In this document: in pieces, positions 6,376 through 10,008 of the stretch
Position numbering within the stretch: position 1 is the first letter of the stretch
How the letters are laid out: each line of letters opens with the position of its first letter
Assembly (NCBI GenBank): GCA_031255975.1
Contig: JAIRRM010000205.1
Coordinates: 1-10,008, forward strand
Source: Propionibacteriaceae bacterium
GTDB lineage: Bacteria > Actinomycetota > Actinomycetes > Propionibacteriales > Propionibacteriaceae
DNA length: 10,008 nt
Reading direction: 5' to 3'
Translations under genes and position numbers: made by a program
The notes under the pieces: generated by a model
Seen by the model: the letters and a program-made list of their open reading frames with translations, nothing else
Databases searched by the model: none
Told to the model about the DNA's origin: nothing

Positions 6376-7077
6376 CTAGGCGGTTGGCGGCTGTGTCGGA
6401 GGAACCGGCGGCTGCTGCGGAGGCTGCGGCTGAGCGTAAGGGCCCTGCTGCGGCGGCATCGGGGAACCGGGCTGAGGATAAGGTTGCGGATAACCAGGGG
6501 CCATCGGGGCGACCGGGCCATATCCCGTCGGTGCGAACCCGGCGATAGCTTGCGCCTGCCCCTTCGACCCGAGGAAATTGAACGCCGCCACTGCGGCACC
6601 GGCGGCAGAGCAGATGAGCGCCATGTAGAAACCGAAACCGCGACCAATAAGCGAACCCAAATCTCCGGCACCCGGATACCAGAACCACGAGATGAGGATG
6701 AGCAGGAAACCCCCTCCCAACCCTATGAGCGGAAACAGATAACTGGACTTGCCATCAACGCTCTTCACCACACCGAACAAACTGGACGCGGCGGAAAGAG
6801 ACCCGGCGAGTGCCAACAGCACGCCGAGCATGCTCGGCCAAACGTCGAAAGCGCCAGCGGACTTATGCACGCCGAAAAGGTCGATCGTGTAATACGGGAA
6901 CAACCCGAAGATGAAGGTGAGGATGCCCGCACCAGCCACCACAAACTGCAACGGAGAGAACTTTTTGACTGCGTTGATATCAAACTGACTGAAATCGAAA
7001 CTCACCGGAGCACCCTGCGGCGGCTCAGGCTGACCGGGCTGCGGTGGGAATCCATTGGGAGGGCGGTGGGAATCCAT
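6376..7077 (-). CDS. Four-helix membrane protein with proline-rich C-terminal tail (34-kDa antigen/DUF5336-like)
   Basis: Function unknown. As read from the ATG at 7077 the product is 233 residues. Seen: a short Pro/Gln-rich N-terminus (6-24), four hydrophobic helices near 44-62, 79-103, 113-132 and 147-169, and a cytoplasmic or periplasmic tail (181-233) dominated by Pro, Gln, Gly and Tyr. This layout resembles the mycobacterial 34-kDa antigenic protein family (DUF5336), an assignment made from architecture only. The start is problematic: the ATG at 7077 has no ribosome site and lies in a 22-bp tandem duplication. Without one copy, an ATG at 7093, preceded by GAAAGG, would read MSTPPNGFPPQPGQ straight into this frame. 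In the present sequence that ATG reaches a stop after 22 codons. The gene may thus be poorly expressed, or use the internal ATG. It is monocistronic and ends at the shared terminator. Confidence 0.75.
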   Translation of the reverse strand: MDSHRPPNGFPPQPGQPEPPQGAPVSFDFSQFDINAVKKFSPLQFVVAGAGILTFIFGLFPYYTIDLFGVHKSAGAFDVWPSMLGVLLALAGSLSAASSLFGVVKSVDGKSSYLFPLIGLGGGFLLILISWFWYPGAGDLGSLIGRGFGFYMALICSAAGAAVAAFNFLGSKGQAQAIAGFAPTGYGPVAPMAPGYPQPYPQPGSPMPPQQGPYAQPQPPQQPPVPPTQPPTA

Positions 7078-7084
7078 TGGGAGG
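7041..7084. repeat. Perfect 22-bp tandem duplication over the start of the membrane protein gene
   Basis: Positions 7041-7062 and 7063-7084 are identical over all 22 bases (each begins GCGGTGGGAATCC). Because 22 is not a multiple of three, two copies shift the frame. With one copy, the ATG at 7093-7091 would read MSTPPNGFPPQPGQPEPP and continue into the membrane protein. With two copies it reads MSTPPNGFPPPSQWIPTA and ends at TGA. The current long frame instead starts at the ATG inside the upstream copy (7077). This is the pattern of a recent replication slippage, possibly reversible, or of an assembly duplication. Confidence 0.95.
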
Positions 7085-7143
7085 AGTTGACATATTCGTT
7101 AGCGCCTTTCCAGGTCGGGCGGCGGCTGAGACGATTACCGCCT

Positions 7144-7162
7144 GGACGGCTCAGTGCCGTCC
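7144..7162. other. Perfect hairpin in the divergent region between the membrane protein and hydrolase genes
   Basis: GGACGGC and GCCGTCC form a 7-bp stem around TCAGT, 50 bases upstream of the membrane protein ATG at 7093. It could be a leader structure of that gene or an operator dyad. There is no adjacent T-run that would argue for a terminator. The rest of the region 7094-7321 shows no promoter I can defend. Confidence 0.4.
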
Positions 7163-7321
7163 TTCCGCAACAGAGTACTACCGAGCACGGTCGTTTTCCG
7201 CCATTTTGACGCAAAAGCACAACTGTCCCGCAAAACCACACCCTCGACATTGAAGGGCAAAAACGTCCCGGTACAGCTATACCGAGAATCTACCGCTTGA
7301 ACCGCATGGCAGGATAGGCCC

Positions 7322-7939
7322 ATGGGAATCGCGCTGACAAGTGATGACCGGGTGTTGTTTTTCGGAGACTCGATCACCGAAGCCGGTCGGAACCGTGACA
7401 ACGACGCCATACTCGGCAACGGGTACGTGACGCTGATCGCCGAAGCTTTGAACGGGCTACTGCCCGGAATCGACTGCCTCAACCGCGGAGTGAGCGGGGA
7501 CGGGGTGCTCGACCTGGCGCGCCGCTTCCAATCCGATTGCCTGGCACCAAAACCCACCGTGGTTTCGCTCATGATCGGAGTGAACGACATTTGGATGGGA
7601 TTGGAACTCGGCGTCGGAGCCACCGCTGCCCGTTATGAGGCAGAGTTAAACACGATGTTGGCCCGTCTCACCGAACACGGCATCCGACTGGTGCTGATGG
7701 AGCCGTACCTGGTCGCCACAGATCAATACTTGCTGACCTGGCGCGCCGATCTGGATGCGCGCATTCACGTCATCCGCCGACTGGCCGAGAAGTACGCCAC
7801 GGTGCTGGTGCCTACCGATGCCGCGATGAACTCTCAGCCCGATACCACCGAGGACGGGGTACACCCCACCGAGTTGGGGCATCGGTTGCTGGCCGCCGCC
7901 TGGCTTGAAGCGGTCGCACCGGGAAGCAACGCGCGCTAA
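7322..7939 (+). CDS. SGNH/GDSL-family hydrolase
   Basis: A 205-residue serine hydrolase of the SGNH superfamily, which cleaves ester bonds of lipids, acylated sugars or other small substrates. Seen: block I GDSIT at 15-19 with the nucleophile Ser17, block II NRGVSGDG at 54-61 supplying the oxyanion Gly, block III GVND at 86-89 with Asn88, and block V DGVHPT at 178-183 with the catalytic Asp178 and His181. All four are intact and in order. No signal peptide is visible, so it is probably cytosolic, like the short TesA/rhamnogalacturonan-esterase-like members. The ATG at 7322 has AGGATAGG from 7311 as ribosome site, with 7 bases between AGGA and the start. It is divergent from the membrane protein gene and followed after about 90 bases by rpsT with its own promoter. 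Natural substrate unknown. Confidence 0.92.
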   Translation: MGIALTSDDRVLFFGDSITEAGRNRDNDAILGNGYVTLIAEALNGLLPGIDCLNRGVSGDGVLDLARRFQSDCLAPKPTVVSLMIGVNDIWMGLELGVGATAARYEAELNTMLARLTEHGIRLVLMEPYLVATDQYLLTWRADLDARIHVIRRLAEKYATVLVPTDAAMNSQPDTTEDGVHPTELGHRLLAAAWLEAVAPGSNAR

Positions 7940-7955
7940 CCCCAGCATCATCGGT

Positions 7956-7985
7956 TTGGCGACAAGATGCTATGACTGGTAGCCT
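7956..7985 (+). promoter_or_regulatory. Candidate housekeeping promoter of rpsT
   Basis: TTGGCG at 7956-7961 and TAGCCT at 7980-7985 are separated by 18 bases and match a sigma-70-type -35 and the actinobacterial TANNNT -10. Transcription would start near 7992, giving a leader of about 40 bases before the GTG at 8033. Confidence 0.5.
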
Positions 7986-8032
7986 TGCTGCTTGCGTTTA
8001 GGCATCATCCAACGGTAGAGAAGGCAAACCCA

Positions 8033-8293
8033 GTGGCGAATATCAAGTCGCAGAAGAAGCGCGTCAAGACCAATGAGATCGCGCGGCAGCGTAATAAGGC
8101 TGTGAAGAGCGAATTGCGTACCCATGTGCGCGCCGCCCGGGCTGCTATCGCGGCGGGCGACGCCGAAGCAGCCGTTACGGCGGCTCAGGTGGCCACCCGG
8201 GCGCTGGACAAGGCCGTGACCAAAGGGGTCATCCACCCAAACCAGGCCGCCAATCGCAAGTCGGCCATCGCCAGTGCTGCCGCCGCACTATAA
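8033..8293 (+). CDS. rpsT: 30S ribosomal protein S20
   Basis: An 86-residue, Lys/Arg/Ala-rich protein that binds 16S rRNA in the body of the small subunit and helps its assembly. Seen: the family start (M)[14 protein letters not shown], then [17 protein letters not shown] (17-33), and the C-terminal [17 protein letters not shown] (64-80), all hallmarks of bacterial S20. Length is normal. The start is GTG at 8033, with AGAAGG (8019-8024) 8 bases upstream; the open frame continues 16 codons further upstream, but those codons cover the promoter region. It lies convergent to holA, a common actinobacterial arrangement, and is followed by a strong hairpin. Confidence 0.97.
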   Translation: MANIKSQKKRVKTNEIARQRNKAVKSELRTHVRAARAAIAAGDAEAAVTAAQVATRALDKAVTKGVIHPNQAANRKSAIASAAAAL

Positions 8294-8319
8294 GCGGCAA
8301 CCGAGCATAAGGCTTCACT

Positions 8320-8350
8320 ACAACCGGTCGTGTATCTCACGGCCGGTTGT
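8320..8350. terminator. Terminator shared by rpsT and holA
   Basis: A 13-bp stem (8320-8332 with 8338-8350, containing one G-U pair) encloses the loop TATCT. On the plus strand it is followed by TGCTGT. It begins 26 bases after the rpsT stop and ends 48 bases before the convergent holA stop, so it can serve both. Confidence 0.85.
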
Positions 8351-8398
8351 TGCTGTATCCGAGCCGCCGCAGATATGGCACACCCCTTGGCTGGCCTG

Positions 8399-9361
8399 TC
8401 AGTAGATCTCACGAGCGTAGTCGATGTCAAGCAGCGCCTTCTCTAGCGCGAACCCTTTATCGACGGCGGCACCTTTGACGGCGGCGTCCGCCTGGGAGGC
8501 CACCCGCAACGCCGCCGCCACACCACGCGGCGACCAGGTACGAGCCTGCTGCGCCAGGGTACGCAGCTTCCACTCCGGCACCCCGACTCTGACAGCCACC
8601 TCCCGCTGTGGCAACTGCGAGCCGCGTAACTCCATAAATCTGCCCAGCGAGCGCAGCCCGGAGGCGATGGCAGACACTATCTCACCACCGGTGGCTCCTC
8701 GCTCCAGCGCCCAGCGCAACTTGGTGAGCGCCACGTCAGTCTGACCGGCCATCACGGCGTCAGCGACGGCGAAGCCGCGTACCCCAGCCTGCCCGGTATA
8801 GTAGCGCCCCACCATTTCGGCGGTGAGCCTGGCACCCTCCCAATCGCTCGCCAACTGCGATACGGCGGCGCTCAACTCCGTGAGTTTGGTTCCCACCGCC
8901 TCCACCAACGCCCGAGCAGCGGCGGTATCCATCTGAACTCCCAGTCGCCCCGCCTCGCTCACTACGAACTCTGGAAGTTGCCAAGCCTTCGGCACCTCAA
9001 CCTGCGCCCTCTCAGCCCCTGCGGCTTCCGCTCGACCGATGAGAGCCTTCCCAACTTCGCCGCGATGTACCAAAATGAGGCACAACGCATCACCCGGTGC
9101 CGCGACGGTATGCAGCACTTCGTCCAACTGCTCTGCGGCGAGCATGGCGTAATCACGCACGATCACCACCGCGGCCGGAGCGAACAGAGAACCGCCAATC
9201 ACCTCGGAGAACCGCCCGGAGGCCAGGTCGGCAGCGGAAAGTTCGGTGACCTCGGCACCTGGTATTTCAGCCAGCGCAGCTCGCACCCGCTCATCTACCC
9301 GTCGCCGCACCAGTAGTTCGTCGGTGCCAACGACCAACAGGGTGGTACCGAATGCGCTCAT
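8399..9361 (-). CDS. holA: DNA polymerase III subunit delta
   Basis: A 320-residue clamp-loader subunit; delta opens the beta sliding clamp so that it can be placed on DNA. Seen: an N-terminal AAA+-like fold with LLVVGTDELLVRR (8-20), the segment GGSLFAPAAVVIVRDYAML (57-73) typical of delta, a low-complexity linker, and the C-terminal collar region with GVRGFAVADAVMAGQTDVAL (193-212) and an Arg/Ala-rich end DIDYAREIY. The Walker A loop is not expected in delta and is not seen. The ATG at 9361 is preferred over a frame open for 21 more codons, because AGGAT lies just upstream and the domain begins here. It follows comEC on the same strand after 80 bases and ends convergent to rpsT. Confidence 0.93.
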   Translation of the reverse strand: MSAFGTTLLVVGTDELLVRRRVDERVRAALAEIPGAEVTELSAADLASGRFSEVIGGSLFAPAAVVIVRDYAMLAAEQLDEVLHTVAAPGDALCLILVHRGEVGKALIGRAEAAGAERAQVEVPKAWQLPEFVVSEAGRLGVQMDTAAARALVEAVGTKLTELSAAVSQLASDWEGARLTAEMVGRYYTGQAGVRGFAVADAVMAGQTDVALTKLRWALERGATGGEIVSAIASGLRSLGRFMELRGSQLPQREVAVRVGVPEWKLRTLAQQARTWSPRGVAAALRVASQADAAVKGAAVDKGFALEKALLDIDYAREIY

Positions 9362-9441
9362 GTGACTATCCTGCCAGTTGCCACCGACAAACCCGTCAGC
9401 GTCGCCGCAAACCGCACCAGTCACCCACTGTCGAATCGGTT

Positions 9442-10008
9442 TTATGGCGGACGTCTCCGCGGTATCACCAAGACGGAGTCACCGGCGAGACCCACCGCCA
9501 CCGCGCCGTCCTGGTCGGTACGCCACACCTGAGTTCCGGCACCGATCAGAATACCGATGGTGCGACTGGAAGGATGCCCGTAGCCGTTGTCCACCCCAAC
9601 GCTGGCAACCGCCACTTCGGCGCGGGCCGCCGCCAGAAACGCCGCACTCTGGTTCGCCGATCCGTGATGTGGCACCTTGATTACGACCACATCCGGTACC
9701 CCGCCGGCGGCGAGCAGGGCCTCCTGTGCCTCGGGTTCCGCATCGCCGGTGAGTAGCACACTCAACCCCCGGACATACGCCACCCCGATGGTGCCCGCAT
9801 TGTTCTCCTGCGGGTCTTCGCCGTCGCCACTGGCCCGGACGGCGAACGGTGGCCCGCTGGCCAACGTCTCCCAGATGATGCTTCCGACCGTGATCCGCTG
9901 CCCGGTTCGTGCGAGCAGCACCTCCGGATCGCCGCCGATGAAAGCGGCTGTAGCGGTGACCTGGGCGGTGCTCAACCCGGCTCGCAGCAACGCGGTGCCG
10001 ACCCGATA
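9442..10008 (-). CDS. comEC: ComEC DNA-uptake protein, C-terminal metallo-beta-lactamase domain (cut by window edge)
   Basis: The last 188 codons of a ComEC/Rec2-type protein, which forms the inner-membrane channel for single-stranded DNA in natural transformation. The C-terminal soluble domain is a beta-lactamase-fold predicted nuclease. Seen: NNAGTIGVAYVRGLSVLLTGD (Asp of the metal-site motif), VIKVPHHGSANQ and SVGVDNGYGHPS with the conserved His. No alternative start inside is needed, as the frame is open through the right edge. Context supports the call: comEC immediately before holA and rpsT is a common order. The membrane competence domain is outside the window. Confidence 0.9.
   Translation of the reverse strand, partial: YRVGTALLRAGLSTAQVTATAAFIGGDPEVLLARTGQRITVGSIIWETLASGPPFAVRASGDGEDPQENNAGTIGVAYVRGLSVLLTGDAEPEAQEALLAAGGVPDVVVIKVPHHGSANQSAAFLAAARAEVAVASVGVDNGYGHPSSRTIGILIGAGTQVWRTDQDGAVAVGLAGDSVLVIPRRRPP

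Noticed and set aside
7087..7092. Perfect TTGACA -35 box on the plus strand
   Set aside because: No -10 element lies 16-18 bases downstream and the nearest plus-strand gene starts over 200 bases away.
1..10008. Mobile element, CRISPR array, toxin-antitoxin or defence system
   Set aside because: No transposase, integrase, repeat-spacer pattern or defence-type domain is visible. The genes are ordinary chromosomal ones in typical actinobacterial order.

Overview
The window is high-GC bacterial chromosome and most likely comes from an actinomycete (Actinomycetota). The support is the GC-biased codon use, the comEC-holA block converging on rpsT (a common actinobacterial order), a four-helix membrane protein with a proline-rich tail resembling the mycobacterial 34-kDa antigen family, GTG starts, and a possible leaderless promoter. 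I cannot resolve it further. I see no tRNA, rRNA, CRISPR array, insertion sequence or prophage gene.

Left part (1-3568). A minus-strand run is transcribed as long-chain acyl-CoA ligase, tandem double-hotdog thioesterase, then the start of dxr (MEP isoprenoid pathway, cut by the window edge). The ligase and thioesterase are 10 bases apart and look co-transcribed, so the pair can activate and hydrolyse fatty acyl thioesters. The 297-base divergent region upstream of the ligase is rich in signals. It holds two TACG-N4-CGTA dyads 21 bp apart, an 11-bp inverted repeat sharing the same half-site, overlapping candidate -10 boxes for both strands, and a 19-codon leader ORF with a strong ribosome site.

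Middle (3569-6310). Head-to-head with the first ligase lies a close paralogue on the plus strand. It is intact in every motif I checked but is cut by one in-frame TGA (4733-4735), with the reading frame continuing immediately after it. A hairpin terminator follows, then a TauE/SafE-type permease that may be translated from a leaderless GTG transcript.

Right part (6311-10008). A 16-bp perfect-stem terminator separates the permease from a convergent membrane protein gene with a proline-rich tail. The start of that gene carries a perfect 22-bp tandem duplication that puts its best upstream ATG out of frame. Divergent from it is an SGNH/GDSL hydrolase. Then comes rpsT (ribosomal protein S20) with its promoter and terminator, convergent with holA (DNA polymerase III delta) and the C-terminal metallo-beta-lactamase domain of comEC (DNA uptake), which runs off the right edge.

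I find no clear new multi-gene system. The most notable signals are the 22-bp frame-shifting duplication, the single in-frame TGA in an otherwise intact ligase, and the divergent control region between the two ligase paralogues.
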